From Xenorhabdus szentirmaii DSM 16338 (GTDB lineage Bacteria; Pseudomonadota; Gammaproteobacteria; Enterobacterales; Enterobacteriaceae), in assembly GCF_002632585.1 (NCBI RefSeq), contig NZ_NIBV01000002.1:1630561-1694560 (forward strand): DNA of 64,000 nt. Direction: 5' to 3'. Under the pieces are notes generated by a model, which had not been told where the DNA came from, did no database searches, and was given only the letters and a program-made list of their open reading frames with translations. The first letter of the stretch is position 1. Every line of letters begins with the position of its first letter. Shown here in pieces: positions 27,239 to 37,191 of the stretch. A program made the position numbers and the translations under genes.

Positions 27239-29182
27239 TTAATAATCAATCCCCAATTTCTTTAAGCGTGAAATCAAGGTTGTTGGATTTATTCCCAACA
27301 ACTTTGCTGCACCGTTATCCCCAAAAATTTTCCCTTTGCATTGTGTGACGGCAAGGGAAAAGTTTTGTACCTCTAACTCCTTAAATTGTTTTATCGTCAG
27401 CACCCCTTCTGTTTGTTGATATTCATGATGAATATTCTGATGCGGGATATTGGCTGGCGCTGGCGCTTGATCTTGTTCCAGCAAATATTTAAAAGAAACT
27501 GCCCCCTGCCTTGCCGTAATGAGCGCTCGTTCAATAACATTTTGCAGCTCGCGGATATTACCGGGCCAGTCATATTGTTGAAGTTCCAGAATATGCTTTT
27601 GTGAAAACGGCAGATATTTAATCTTACGGTTATCACAAATCAGTCGGGTGAAATGTGTAACCAACAGCGGAATATCTTCTTTACGGTCACGCAAGGCCGG
27701 AGCATGGATCGGAAATACATTCAAACGGAAATACAGATCTTCACGAAAGTGTTTTTTTCTCACATCTTCTTTTAAATTCCGGTTGGTGGCAGCAATAATT
27801 CGCACATTAACATGCCGTGTTTTTTCTTCACCGACCCGCTCAAAAGTACCTTCCTGCAACACACGCAGTAGCTTACTCTGCAACTCTGGTTGAATGTCAC
27901 CAATTTCATCTAAAAATAATGTGCCTTGATCTGCCAATTCAAAACGGCCGATACGGTCACGCACGGCGCCGGTAAATGCCCCTTTGACATGCCCAAAAAA
28001 TTCACTTTCAAACAGTTCCGAAGGAATGGCGGTACAATTGACCCGAATAAGTGGTTGCTGTTTACGGTGGCTGGATTGGTGAATAGCGCGGGCAATCAGT
28101 TCCTTGCCTGTACCGGATTCACCATAAATCATCACATTGGCATCCGTTGGGGCAACAACCTTGATTTTGTCGATAATCTGCAAAATCGAGGCGCTATTGC
28201 CAACAATTTCGTGGTATTTATTTTCTTGTAAAATTTCTTCCTGCAAATATTCGTTTTGCTGTTCCAGCCGGCTTTTTAAATCTTGCAGTTCTTCAAGGGC
28301 ATGAGTCAGTTGTTTTTCGGTGTTCAACCGTGCGGTAATATCACGGAATACCACGACAGCCCCAATAATTTCACCGTCACGAATAACCGGGGTGCTGGTA
28401 AATTCCACCGGAAAGTAACTGCCATCACGCCGCCAAAAAATTTCCTGAATGCCTTCATACACAATGCCGTCATGTACAGCCGCGTAAATCGGACATTCCT
28501 CTACAGGATAATGATCACCATTTTCATGGGTATGGTGATGAATTTCATGAATATTATTACCCAGCACATCTTCAGGTTGCAGCCCCAGCATTTTGGCACC
28601 GGCAGGATTGATGAAGGTGCACAACCCTTGTTTGTTGATACTGTAAATACCATCACCGGCTGAACTCAGCAATAAATGTTTGCCTGTATCGGAGTCAATA
28701 AACAATTCTTGCAAGGATTGCCATTCTTTTAAATCTGTACGAATCGCTTTATCAGTATCTTGCTTGAAGCGACGCAGTTCTACATCCTTAATATCCACCA
28801 GCGACCAGATCAGCAATGTTTTGTTTCTATAGGGCAATGAAATGGAAGTGATATCTAACCGGATTTTTCCCCCATGTTTATCAAAGCAACATAACTCATT
28901 GCTCCAGGCCCAATCGTTTTCCAACGCTTCTTCGGTAAATGCCAGTAGTTGTGGTAGTTGGCTGAGGTGACCAAAAACGGAGCTGACTGTTTTTTGAATA
29001 ATTTCATGACGCTCATAACGCAATAATCGGGTAGCACTGATATTCATATCAATAAACTGGTTTTGATGTGGGTCCAGCACAATTAATGCCTGTGATGTGT
29101 GTTCAAATGCCAGCGGGCGAATCGAATTTTCAGAAATGACCCAATCCGAAATGAAATCAATTTTATTCATGTTATCCATCAT
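27239..29182 (-). CDS. nitA: NitA-type sigma-54-dependent transcriptional activator
   Basis: The 647-residue enhancer-binding protein has two PAS-like sensor domains (about 20-130 and 165-285) and a short coiled coil at about 290-325. A central AAA+ domain carries Walker A GESGTGKE, the sigma-54-contacting GAFTGA loop and Walker B TLFLDEIGD. The C-terminal Fis-type HTH ends in AAKLLGINPTTLISRLKKLG. No response-regulator receiver is present, so PAS ligands or redox signals are the likely input. It is transcribed away from nitBCDEFGH with 251 bp between starts, matching the regulator of Pseudomonas Nit1C clusters. The first ATG is used, but an ATG four codons later is equally plausible. Confidence 0.92.
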   Translation of the reverse strand: MMDNMNKIDFISDWVISENSIRPLAFEHTSQALIVLDPHQNQFIDMNISATRLLRYERHEIIQKTVSSVFGHLSQLPQLLAFTEEALENDWAWSNELCCFDKHGGKIRLDITSISLPYRNKTLLIWSLVDIKDVELRRFKQDTDKAIRTDLKEWQSLQELFIDSDTGKHLLLSSAGDGIYSINKQGLCTFINPAGAKMLGLQPEDVLGNNIHEIHHHTHENGDHYPVEECPIYAAVHDGIVYEGIQEIFWRRDGSYFPVEFTSTPVIRDGEIIGAVVVFRDITARLNTEKQLTHALEELQDLKSRLEQQNEYLQEEILQENKYHEIVGNSASILQIIDKIKVVAPTDANVMIYGESGTGKELIARAIHQSSHRKQQPLIRVNCTAIPSELFESEFFGHVKGAFTGAVRDRIGRFELADQGTLFLDEIGDIQPELQSKLLRVLQEGTFERVGEEKTRHVNVRIIAATNRNLKEDVRKKHFREDLYFRLNVFPIHAPALRDRKEDIPLLVTHFTRLICDNRKIKYLPFSQKHILELQQYDWPGNIRELQNVIERALITARQGAVSFKYLLEQDQAPAPANIPHQNIHHEYQQTEGVLTIKQFKELEVQNFSLAVTQCKGKIFGDNGAAKLLGINPTTLISRLKKLGIDY

Positions 29183-29200
29183 ATTCGTATTATGAATTTC

Positions 29201-29234
29201 CGTAGTTTTAATTATGAAAACTCATAATACTACG
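29201..29234. promoter_or_regulatory. Nested palindrome, candidate NitA enhancer site
   Basis: Two nested perfect inverted repeats share one centre region: outer CGTAGT / ACTACG and inner TTATGA / TCATAA, separated by AAAC. The site is 19 bp from the nitA start codon and about 113 bp upstream of the -24 element of the nitB promoter, a normal distance for a sigma-54 activator site. It could also mediate nitA autoregulation. Confidence 0.6.
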
Positions 29235-29344
29235 AAAAATCATAGTGCAATAGCGACTTCAGTTATATTAATAAAAATATCTTATATAAATTTAAATTAT
29301 ATTTTTCAGTAAGTTAAACGCCATTACCTGCCCCGGAATATAAC

Positions 29345-29362
29345 TTGGCACAGTTTTCGCTT
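29345..29362 (+). promoter_or_regulatory. Sigma-54 (-24/-12) promoter of nitBCDEFGH
   Basis: TTGGCACAGTTTTCGCTT contains GG at 29347-29348 and GC at 29359-29360 with exactly ten bases between, and the -24 block TTGGCAC is consensus. The divergent regulator is a sigma-54 activator, and nitB begins about 75 bp downstream. Confidence 0.82.
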
Positions 29363-29433
29363 TAACCCATAGCACAGCACTGGAAGACGACACATCGATT
29401 CATTCCAAAATAACATTGAACTAGGAGCGAGCT

Positions 29434-29916
29434 ATGCCAAAAGTTGATATCGAGCAATATAAAGATGGCGATTTTCTTGTTGATTACGAAGAAAAAGTCT
29501 TTGAGGACGTCAAAGCACAGCCGGGTGAAAAAGCATTGCTGACTTTCCATACTGTTGCATTTGAAGGCTCAATCGGCCTAATCAATGTCTTGCAGGCGAA
29601 GCGTTTATTGCGCAAGGGTTTTGAAACCAAAATATTGCTTTACGGCCCGGGGGTGCAACTGGGAATTCAACGCGGTTTCCCAACGTTAGGGGCTGAGGCG
29701 TTTCCGGGCCATTTGGCCGTCAATAACCAGTTAAAAGCCTTTATGGAAGAAGGTGGGGAAGTCTATGCCTGCCGTTTTGCATTACAAGCCATGTATGGCC
29801 AGACAGAAAAAGCCCTTATTCCGGGAATTCGCCCAATTAATCCATTGGATGTGATGGATCTAAGACTGCTGATGCGTCGCGAAAATGCCGTAGTTATTGA
29901 TACCTGGACTGTTTAA
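29434..29916 (+). CDS. nitB: NitB, MSMEG_0572-family protein of the Nit1C cluster
   Basis: The 160-residue soluble protein ([20 protein letters not shown] at its start, [20 protein letters not shown] near its end) matches the MSMEG_0572/Sll0783 family. This family is almost always found beside the Nit1-type nitrilase and is named for its nitrogen-starvation response. Its biochemical role is unknown; its fold resembles DsrE-like small proteins. AGGAGCGAG lies upstream of the ATG. It is the first gene behind the sigma-54 promoter. Confidence 0.88.
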   Translation: MPKVDIEQYKDGDFLVDYEEKVFEDVKAQPGEKALLTFHTVAFEGSIGLINVLQAKRLLRKGFETKILLYGPGVQLGIQRGFPTLGAEAFPGHLAVNNQLKAFMEEGGEVYACRFALQAMYGQTEKALIPGIRPINPLDVMDLRLLMRRENAVVIDTWTV

Positions 29917-29947
29917 GTAAGCGCCAATTCTATAAGGGAAATAAGAC

Positions 29948-30940
29948 ATGAACCGAATCATTAAAGCTGCCGCCGTACAATGTAGCCCCGTGCTTTATAG
30001 TCAGGCCGAAACGGTAAAAAAAATCTGTGGCATTATTTCAGGGCTTGGAAAACAAGGGGTGCAATTTGCCGTTTTTCCTGAAACCGTCGTGCCTTATTAC
30101 CCTTATTTTTCTTTTGTACAGCCGCCATTTGCCATGGGAAAAGAGCATTTGAAGCTGTTAAACGAATCGGTGGTGATACCTTCTGAAGCCACGCTCGCGA
30201 TCGGTCAGGCCTGCCTTCAAGCTAACATGGTGGTATCAATTGGCGTTAATGAACGCGCAGGCGGTACGATTTATAACGCACAGCTGTTATTTGATGCCGA
30301 TGGCTCAATCATTCAGCACCGCCGCAAAATTACGCCGACTTACCATGAACGGATGGTTTGGGGCCAGGGTGATGGCAGTGGCCTATGTGCCATTGACTCC
30401 GCCGTGGGGCGTGTTGGTTCACTGGCATGTTGGGAACATTACAACCCGCTGGCACGTTTTGCCTTAATGGCTGATGGTGAGCAAATCCATGCATCCATGT
30501 TTCCCGGTTCGTTGGTAGGACAGGTTTTTGCCGACCAAATCAAAGCAACCATTCAGCACCATGCCTTAGAATCCGGCTGTTTTGTGGTCAATGCCACCGC
30601 ATGGCTTCATCCCGAACAACAACAACAAATTATGCAAGATACTGCTTGCGACATCGGCCCGATTTCAGGGGGATGCTTTACTGCCATTGTGTCTCCCGAA
30701 GGTAAGTTTTTAGCTGAGCCGCTCACACAAGAAGAAGGTTACTGCATTGCCGATCTGGATTTAAGCCTGATTGATAAACGCAAACGCATGATGGATTCGG
30801 TGGGACATTACAGCCGCCCTGAGTTGCTTAGTTTATTGATTGATCGCCGGCCGACAAATTTATTACACGAACTGAAAATTGAAACATCAGCACCGAATCA
30901 CCCCGAAAAAGACGCAATATTTGATGAATCACAGATCTAA
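29948..30940 (+). CDS. nitC: NitC, Nit1-type nitrilase
   Basis: The 330-residue nitrilase-superfamily enzyme has the full catalytic triad: Glu45 in FPETVVP, Lys127 in RRKITPT and Cys161 in ACWEHYNPL. It hydrolyses a nitrile to acid and ammonia in the cytosol. In Pseudomonas pseudoalcaligenes CECT5344 and P. fluorescens NCIMB 11764 the equivalent gene is needed to use cyanide as nitrogen source. Here it follows nitB by about 30 bp with AAGGGAAAT before the ATG. The real nitrile substrate is not visible from sequence. Confidence 0.93.
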   Translation: MNRIIKAAAVQCSPVLYSQAETVKKICGIISGLGKQGVQFAVFPETVVPYYPYFSFVQPPFAMGKEHLKLLNESVVIPSEATLAIGQACLQANMVVSIGVNERAGGTIYNAQLLFDADGSIIQHRRKITPTYHERMVWGQGDGSGLCAIDSAVGRVGSLACWEHYNPLARFALMADGEQIHASMFPGSLVGQVFADQIKATIQHHALESGCFVVNATAWLHPEQQQQIMQDTACDIGPISGGCFTAIVSPEGKFLAEPLTQEEGYCIADLDLSLIDKRKRMMDSVGHYSRPELLSLLIDRRPTNLLHELKIETSAPNHPEKDAIFDESQI

Positions 30941-30976
30941 ATCGTATTGACTAAACCCAAGTAATAGGGGGTAAAG

Positions 30977-32086
30977 ATGTCTGCAATGCCATTACCTACA
31001 GTACCGTTACCGACAATACAATTATTGACCGATTTGCAATGCAACGGCCTGAAATGGGAAGGTGAATTTGGTTTATCCCGTAAAGGTGGTGCAGGCCCAA
31101 GCGATCATAAAGCGCTGAGCCTTGATGGTAAAACCATGATGATCCCGGTGCTGAACCTTGCAGCACAAGATTCGCCTTATACGGCAAAGCCTGAGTTGAA
31201 CTCAGATAAGGTGACAGTCTTTAAAAACCGGATACCGGTGGCAACGTTAACTGTCCCTGCACGGCCCCGATTTTATGATTTAAAAACCGCCGAAGGGATT
31301 GCCTATGAGCAAATTGCAACCTTGCACAGCCATGATGTGTTGGCAACCACGGTGTTGCAACGTTGCATCCGCATGGATGATAAGGCAACCGCGTGTCAGT
31401 TTTGTTCCATTGATCAGTCCCTTATCGGCGGGAGAACCTTGATCCGCAAGCGTCCGGAACAACTGGCAGAAGTCGCGAAAGCTGCCGTTGAGCTGGATGG
31501 TGTCAAGCAAATGGTGATCACCACCGGAACACCCAATGCGAGAGATCGCGGCGCAAAAATATTATATGACTCCGTCAAGGCGATTAAGGCACAGGTCGAT
31601 TTGCCAATACAGGTTCAGTGTGAGCCACCTGATGATTTTACCTGGTTTCAACGTCTGAAAGATGCGGGAGCGGTATCAATTGGCATGCACCTTGAAGCCG
31701 TGAGCGAACGTGTGCGGCAAAAAATTATGCCGGGCAAAGCTGAAGTTTCGCTGGAAACGTATTTTTCCGCATTTGAGGCCGCCGTTGCAGTATTCGGCCG
31801 CGGACAAGTCAGCACGTATATTTTGGCCGGGTTGGGTGATACCGAATCAGAAATCGTGGAAATGGCTGCCAAATTGACTGAAATGGGCGTGTATCCATTT
31901 GTCGTGCCCTTTGTTCCCATTCAGGGCACGCCATTGGAACATCACCCTAAACCGGATCACGCTTTTATGCAGTCCCTTTATCCAAAAATCGGATTGCAAC
32001 TCAAAAAACATGGCCTGAACTCAGAAAACACTCAGGCAGGCTGCGCCAAATGCGGGGCTTGTTCCTCACTGAAAGCGTATGAATAA
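30977..32086 (+). CDS. nitD: NitD, MSMEG_0568-family radical SAM protein
   Basis: The 369-residue radical SAM enzyme has its [4Fe-4S] cysteines in CIRMDDKATACQFC, a CX9CX2C pattern rather than the usual CX3CX2C. Downstream is a BioB-like barrel (VKQMVITTGTPNARDRG, then QVQCEPPDD and STYILAGLGDTESE). The extreme C-terminus carries CAKCGAC, a CX2CX2C set that may bind a second cluster. The reaction is unknown, but the gene is an invariant part of Nit1C clusters. GGGGG lies a few bases upstream of the ATG. Confidence 0.92.
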   Translation: MSAMPLPTVPLPTIQLLTDLQCNGLKWEGEFGLSRKGGAGPSDHKALSLDGKTMMIPVLNLAAQDSPYTAKPELNSDKVTVFKNRIPVATLTVPARPRFYDLKTAEGIAYEQIATLHSHDVLATTVLQRCIRMDDKATACQFCSIDQSLIGGRTLIRKRPEQLAEVAKAAVELDGVKQMVITTGTPNARDRGAKILYDSVKAIKAQVDLPIQVQCEPPDDFTWFQRLKDAGAVSIGMHLEAVSERVRQKIMPGKAEVSLETYFSAFEAAVAVFGRGQVSTYILAGLGDTESEIVEMAAKLTEMGVYPFVVPFVPIQGTPLEHHPKPDHAFMQSLYPKIGLQLKKHGLNSENTQAGCAKCGACSSLKAYE

Positions 32087-32098
32087 GGAGAATGTGAT

Positions 32099-32659
32099 AT
32101 GGAACTTTCTCGTTATTTTTGGCGGCTTCAACCCAATGAAAAGCAGAAACAATTTATCAGCGATGACATTGCCATCAAAATTGTGTCGGAAGATTGGGAA
32201 CGTCATCAATATTATCACTTGCGTGAAGTCACCTTTCGCGATGAGCAAAAAATATTGAAAGAAGATCGTGACGAATATGATGTTAAGGCATTGGGTATTG
32301 TTGCCATTGGGAAAACACCCGGTCAGAGTGGCCGCGTCATTGGTGCCGTGCGAATTTTCCCCGGTGGGGCTCAAACGTGGTATGGCGGGCGTTTATGTGT
32401 CGAACCACGCTATCGGCGTCACCATACCATTGGGAAAGCGTTAATCAATGCTGCGGTATCAACGGCCAAGGACTTGGGCTGCCGTACTTTTTTAGCCACA
32501 GTGCAAAAGCAAAATGAACATTACTTCCAAAGGTTGGGTTGGAATAGCTTGCAGCAGCTCATTGTCGCCAATATCCCGCATGTGTTGATGCAGGCACAGA
32601 TTGAGAATTATCCGTTGCAGTATATTCCGATGCAAAATCATACGCAGGGGGAGGTATGA
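32099..32659 (+). CDS. nitE: NitE, MSMEG_0567/Sll0786-family N-acetyltransferase
   Basis: The 186-residue GNAT-fold protein shows the acetyl-CoA region in GRLCVEPRYRRHHTIGKAL and a C-terminal YFQRLGW motif typical of GNATs. It presumably acylates an amine in the Nit1C pathway. It starts 12 bp after nitD with AAGGAGAA upstream, and its stop overlaps the nitF start by four bases. Confidence 0.9.
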   Translation: MELSRYFWRLQPNEKQKQFISDDIAIKIVSEDWERHQYYHLREVTFRDEQKILKEDRDEYDVKALGIVAIGKTPGQSGRVIGAVRIFPGGAQTWYGGRLCVEPRYRRHHTIGKALINAAVSTAKDLGCRTFLATVQKQNEHYFQRLGWNSLQQLIVANIPHVLMQAQIENYPLQYIPMQNHTQGEV

Positions 32660-33717
32660 CAATGGAACTCAATGCATTGCTGGATCTATTGAAACACACC
32701 CCTGCCATGCGCTCCAAACAGGCGATTGAATCCAGTGTTGTTTCAGTCAATTCAATGGCAAAAAGTACCGTTTCATCAAATACAACTAATCATATTGATG
32801 CATGGGATCGGGAGAGTTTATATGCCTGCCCCGGAGATGACACGGCGGTACTGCCGTTAAAGGGTCAATATGTGTTGCACGCCTGTGAAGGCATGTTGCC
32901 AAGTTTTGTCGCCAATCATCCCTATTTTGCCGGGTGGTCTGCGGTAATGGCGAATATCAGTGATATTGCCGCGATGGGAGGTCGGGCGTTGTCAGTGGTG
33001 AACAGTATTTGGCACATCAACAGTGAACAGGCCCAATGGGTCATGCAAGGCATACGGGATGCCTGCCGTGTCTATGGTGTGCCATTGGTCGGCGGACATA
33101 CTAACCTTGATGCCGCCTATCAACCCGCTTTATCTGTTGCGATCCAGGGTACAGCGCAAAAATTGCTCTCAGTGTTGCATGTCAAACCACAACAAAAAAT
33201 CCTGATCGCCTTAAATCTGCGAGGACAATTCCATCCCAATACCACTTATTGGAAATGCTTTGAGCAAGTCTCTGACCGTATTTTGCAGTCACAAATTGCC
33301 CTGTTGCCGCAATTGGCGGAAGCCAATCGGGTTCATGCAGCCCGTGATATCAGTAATGCCGGCATTTTAGGCAGTTTGTTGATGTTGCTTGAAGCGACTG
33401 CGTCAGGCGCGCATATCAGCTTGGATGCAATCCCCAAGCCTGATGATGTGGATTGGCCTGAATGGCTGCAAATTTTTCCCAGCTTTGGGTTTTTACTGAC
33501 GGCCAATGCCGAACAATGTGAAGAGATTATCACGTTGTTTCACCATCAGGGCATTACCTGCACTGTAATAGGTGAAACCAATGCCAGTGGTGGTGTTACG
33601 GTACAGCAGCAGCAACAGCAAAGCCTATTTTGGGATTTTAACAATCAACTATTTACCGGTTTTTGTTACGCCGATGCCTTGAAATCGCAGCAGGAGTCTA
33701 TGTTATGCCCAGCGTGA
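32656..33717 (+). CDS. nitF: NitF, Sll0787-family AIR synthase-like protein
   Basis: The 353-residue PurM/AIR-synthase-superfamily protein has the ATP-binding landmarks GDDTAVLPL at about 60, WSAVMANISDIAAMGG at about 95-110 and VGGHTNLDAAY at about 146. Members use ATP to activate amide or carboxyl oxygens. It overlaps nitE by 4 bp at its start and nitG by 13 bp at its end, showing tight coupling. A short poly-Gln stretch (TVQQQQQQS) near residue 314 is unusual for the family but in frame. Confidence 0.9.
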   Translation: MTMELNALLDLLKHTPAMRSKQAIESSVVSVNSMAKSTVSSNTTNHIDAWDRESLYACPGDDTAVLPLKGQYVLHACEGMLPSFVANHPYFAGWSAVMANISDIAAMGGRALSVVNSIWHINSEQAQWVMQGIRDACRVYGVPLVGGHTNLDAAYQPALSVAIQGTAQKLLSVLHVKPQQKILIALNLRGQFHPNTTYWKCFEQVSDRILQSQIALLPQLAEANRVHAARDISNAGILGSLLMLLEATASGAHISLDAIPKPDDVDWPEWLQIFPSFGFLLTANAEQCEEIITLFHHQGITCTVIGETNASGGVTVQQQQQQSLFWDFNNQLFTGFCYADALKSQQESMLCPA

Positions 33718-33995
33718 ATTTTACTGTGAAGTGGCCCAATGGGGAGCAGATTCAATATTACTCCCCCTCAACCGTGATTTATGAATATTTGTCCATGGAT
33801 AAAAGTTACCCGAGTGCGCTGTTTTTGCGTCAGGTTGAAGAAGGTTTGCATGCTGCATCGGAAAGAGTGCGGATATGTTATGGCTTTGCCTGTAGTTCGG
33901 CCATGGACAATCTGGCACTGATCAAACATCAAGCCAAACGCTTCGAACTCACCCCGGAAGATCAGATTACCGTGATTGAAATGACGAACGAATAA
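33705..33995 (+). CDS. nitG: NitG, MSMEG_0570-family small protein
   Basis: The 96-residue protein starts MPSVNFTVKWPNGEQIQYYS. The start is the ATG at 33705, preceded by CAGGAG and overlapping the nitF end; an upstream in-frame TTG would sit deep inside nitF. MSMEG_0570 proteins are small Nit1C companions of unknown function with a beta-rich N-terminus and a conserved CYGFACSSAMDNL-like segment. Confidence 0.88.
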   Translation: MPSVNFTVKWPNGEQIQYYSPSTVIYEYLSMDKSYPSALFLRQVEEGLHAASERVRICYGFACSSAMDNLALIKHQAKRFELTPEDQITVIEMTNE

Positions 33996-34011
33996 ATGAG
34001 AGGGATGTTCC

Positions 34012-35313
34012 ATGTTAACTAACCAAGATCAAGTATTGCAGCCAAATTATGATGTGGTCATTGTGGGGGGTGGTCAGGCGGGTTTATGCATCAGCCACTA
34101 TTTGCAAAAATCAGGCATTGAACATGTGGTGTTGGAAAAAGAATCCGAGTTGACCCATAGCTGGCGCCGTAAACGCTGGGATAATTTTACGTTGGTGACA
34201 CCGAACTGGCAGTGTTTGTTACCTGAACACCCTTATCAAAAACAAGATCCCGACGGGTTTATGAAAAAGCACGAAATTGTGGAATATCTTGATGAATTTA
34301 TTGAAAAACTCAATCCACCAGCCATTTTAAATATTCAGGTAGAACATGTGAAAAAAGTGGCAGCACATCAGTTTGTCATTAAAACGAATCATGGCACGAC
34401 CACAGCCAAACAGCTTGTCGTTGCCGCCGGCGGGTATCATACCCCGATTTACCCCAGTTTAAGTGATGATTTACCTGAACACATAAAAGTCATGCATTCA
34501 GAAGAATATTTGAATGCGGATCAACTGCCTGAAGGTGCGGTGTTGGTAGTAGGTTCAGGACAATCTGGGGCACAAATTGCCGAAGATTTACACTTGGCAG
34601 GCAGGAAAGTCTATTTATCGACTGGTGATGCGCCGCGCTGTGCCCGCTTCTATCGCGGCAAAGATGTGGTGAAGTGGCTGTTTGATATGGGTCATTACAA
34701 AATGACAGCGAAAGATCACCGTTATAGTGAAAAAGTCCGCGACAGTACCAACCACTATGTGACAGGCCGTGATGGCGGGCATGATATTGACCTGCGTAAA
34801 TTTTCCTTAGAAGGCATGCAGTTGCTTGGGCGTTTTGATGATTATCAAGCGGGCCAACTCTGGTTCAGGCCAGATTTATCAGAAAACCTGAGCCGTGCCG
34901 ATGCGACGTATAACCGAATTAATGCCTCTATTGATGAATACTTAGAGAAAAACCATATTGCGACTGAAGAGCCTGCATCGGTATATCAGCCTGTCTGGGA
35001 GCCAGAACAAGAAATCACCCATATTGATTTGGCAAAAGAGAATATTACTTCTGTGATTTGGTGTATCGGTTTTAAACCGGATTATTCATGGATTGATTTA
35101 GATATTTTTCAGGGCAATGGTTATCCCAAACATGACAGAGGTGTCACCGTTGATCCGGATGTCACGTTTATTGGTTTACCGTGGTTACATACATGGGGTT
35201 CCGGGCGGTTTTTGGGAATCGATCAGGATGCGGCCTATGTCGTCCGGCATATTGAACAAAACATCAGCCGGCTGAATAATCCTAACAAGCAGATTGCCGC
35301 AATGGCCGAATGA
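34012..35313 (+). CDS. nitH: NitH, MSMEG_0569-family flavin-dependent oxidoreductase
   Basis: The 433-residue FAD/NAD(P)H monooxygenase-like protein has an FAD Rossmann motif VVIVGGGQAGLCISHYLQKSG at about 15-35 and a second dinucleotide motif VLVVGSGQSGAQIAEDL at about 180-196. The C-terminal WLHTWGSGRFLGIDQDAAYV closes the FAD site. It is the last gene of the Nit1C operon, 16 bp after nitG with GAGAGGGA upstream. It probably oxidises the pathway intermediate (an amine or N-oxygenation is plausible); the substrate is unknown. Confidence 0.92.
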   Translation: MLTNQDQVLQPNYDVVIVGGGQAGLCISHYLQKSGIEHVVLEKESELTHSWRRKRWDNFTLVTPNWQCLLPEHPYQKQDPDGFMKKHEIVEYLDEFIEKLNPPAILNIQVEHVKKVAAHQFVIKTNHGTTTAKQLVVAAGGYHTPIYPSLSDDLPEHIKVMHSEEYLNADQLPEGAVLVVGSGQSGAQIAEDLHLAGRKVYLSTGDAPRCARFYRGKDVVKWLFDMGHYKMTAKDHRYSEKVRDSTNHYVTGRDGGHDIDLRKFSLEGMQLLGRFDDYQAGQLWFRPDLSENLSRADATYNRINASIDEYLEKNHIATEEPASVYQPVWEPEQEITHIDLAKENITSVIWCIGFKPDYSWIDLDIFQGNGYPKHDRGVTVDPDVTFIGLPWLHTWGSGRFLGIDQDAAYVVRHIEQNISRLNNPNKQIAAMAE

Positions 35314-35360
35314 GCTTTCCCCCTCCCCTGCACACTTTTACCTGCCATTTGGCAGATGCC

Positions 35361-35402
35361 GGATAAAAATAAACGGTTACAAGGCAAAATGCCTGTAACC
35401 GT
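35361..35402 (-). terminator. Terminator of kdsA, shared with the nit operon end
   Basis: Stem ACGGTTACA / TGTAACCGT with an inner GGCA / TGCC step, 35373-35402. On the minus strand it runs into TTTATTTTTATCC, giving a proper U-rich tail for kdsA. On the plus strand the tail is poor, so it may only partly stop nit transcription. Confidence 0.75.
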
Positions 35403-35432
35403 CTCACCAAGAAAACCTGACTGTTTCAGCGA

Positions 35433-36326
<894 letters not shown>

Positions 36327-36381
36327 TTATCCATAAAAAAAATAAATGAAGCTCAAAGGCGCTTCGCCTTGATGGAAAGAT

Positions 36382-37191
36382 TCAATGAAGAACGATCAGC
36401 CTTTGCTCAATGGAGTTAATTTGCATTTTTATCATTTCTGAAATCGGATCTTCAGGGCAATGCTCAACAAAATAACTCAAATCCGAAACCGCAATGTGAT
36501 TACAATCTAGCTGAGCATATATCAGCCCCCGATCACGGATTTCATACGGGTCATCAGGGTCGAACATCAATACGGCTTCACTGGCTTTCAGCGCCAATTC
36601 CATCTTCTTCTCTTCCATCAGGGAAACTTTGATGGTGTCAGTCACTTTACGCACGATGCTGATGTTATCCGCCTCTTGCAAGTCTTTCTTTTCAAGGCGA
36701 ACCATCGGGCCGAGGTTACCTTTCAGCCAGACATCCAGCGTATGTTCGTTGAGCGTATCGCCATTCATGGGGTTAATAAACCGTGTCGGTTCATCGGGAA
36801 AATCAACTCTCAGGATAAGCTGAGTCGGGAATATGACGGGTTGCACAGGCAACGCCAATGATTGTGCAATATGTGAGAAGACGATCCCCAATGCAACGGG
36901 GGCACCCTGATGTGTCTGCAATACACAGTCCAACCACAACATATCAGACAGGCAATACACTCCGTTTGCCCCGCCAAATTTCCATTCCCGGTAAAACAGT
37001 GTCAGCAATGAGTGTAATTTTTCTTTTCCATCGGTAATAACAGAAAGTTTCTGCCCGGCATCTTCAACCAATGCCGTTAACTTTTCGGTCACCAATGTTT
37101 GGGGAAAGTCAGGGCGAATAGCCTGTGTTACTAGAATAATACCGTCAATTAGGGAGGCATTATTGAATTCATAATTAGCTATGGATTTCAT
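36382..37191 (-). CDS. sirB1: SirB1 family protein (transglutaminase-like/TPR)
   Basis: The 269-residue cytosolic protein equals E. coli SirB1 (YchA) in length. It has the transglutaminase-like N-terminal part (GANGVYCLSDMLWLDCVLQTHQG region) and a C-terminal TPR-like segment (SEAVLMFDPDDPYEIRDRG). Its role is unclear. It overlaps the end of prmC by 17 bp. E. coli has sirB2 (ychQ) between prmC and sirB1, and no trace of it is present here. Confidence 0.93.
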   Translation of the reverse strand: MKSIANYEFNNASLIDGIILVTQAIRPDFPQTLVTEKLTALVEDAGQKLSVITDGKEKLHSLLTLFYREWKFGGANGVYCLSDMLWLDCVLQTHQGAPVALGIVFSHIAQSLALPVQPVIFPTQLILRVDFPDEPTRFINPMNGDTLNEHTLDVWLKGNLGPMVRLEKKDLQEADNISIVRKVTDTIKVSLMEEKKMELALKASEAVLMFDPDDPYEIRDRGLIYAQLDCNHIAVSDLSYFVEHCPEDPISEMIKMQINSIEQRLIVLH

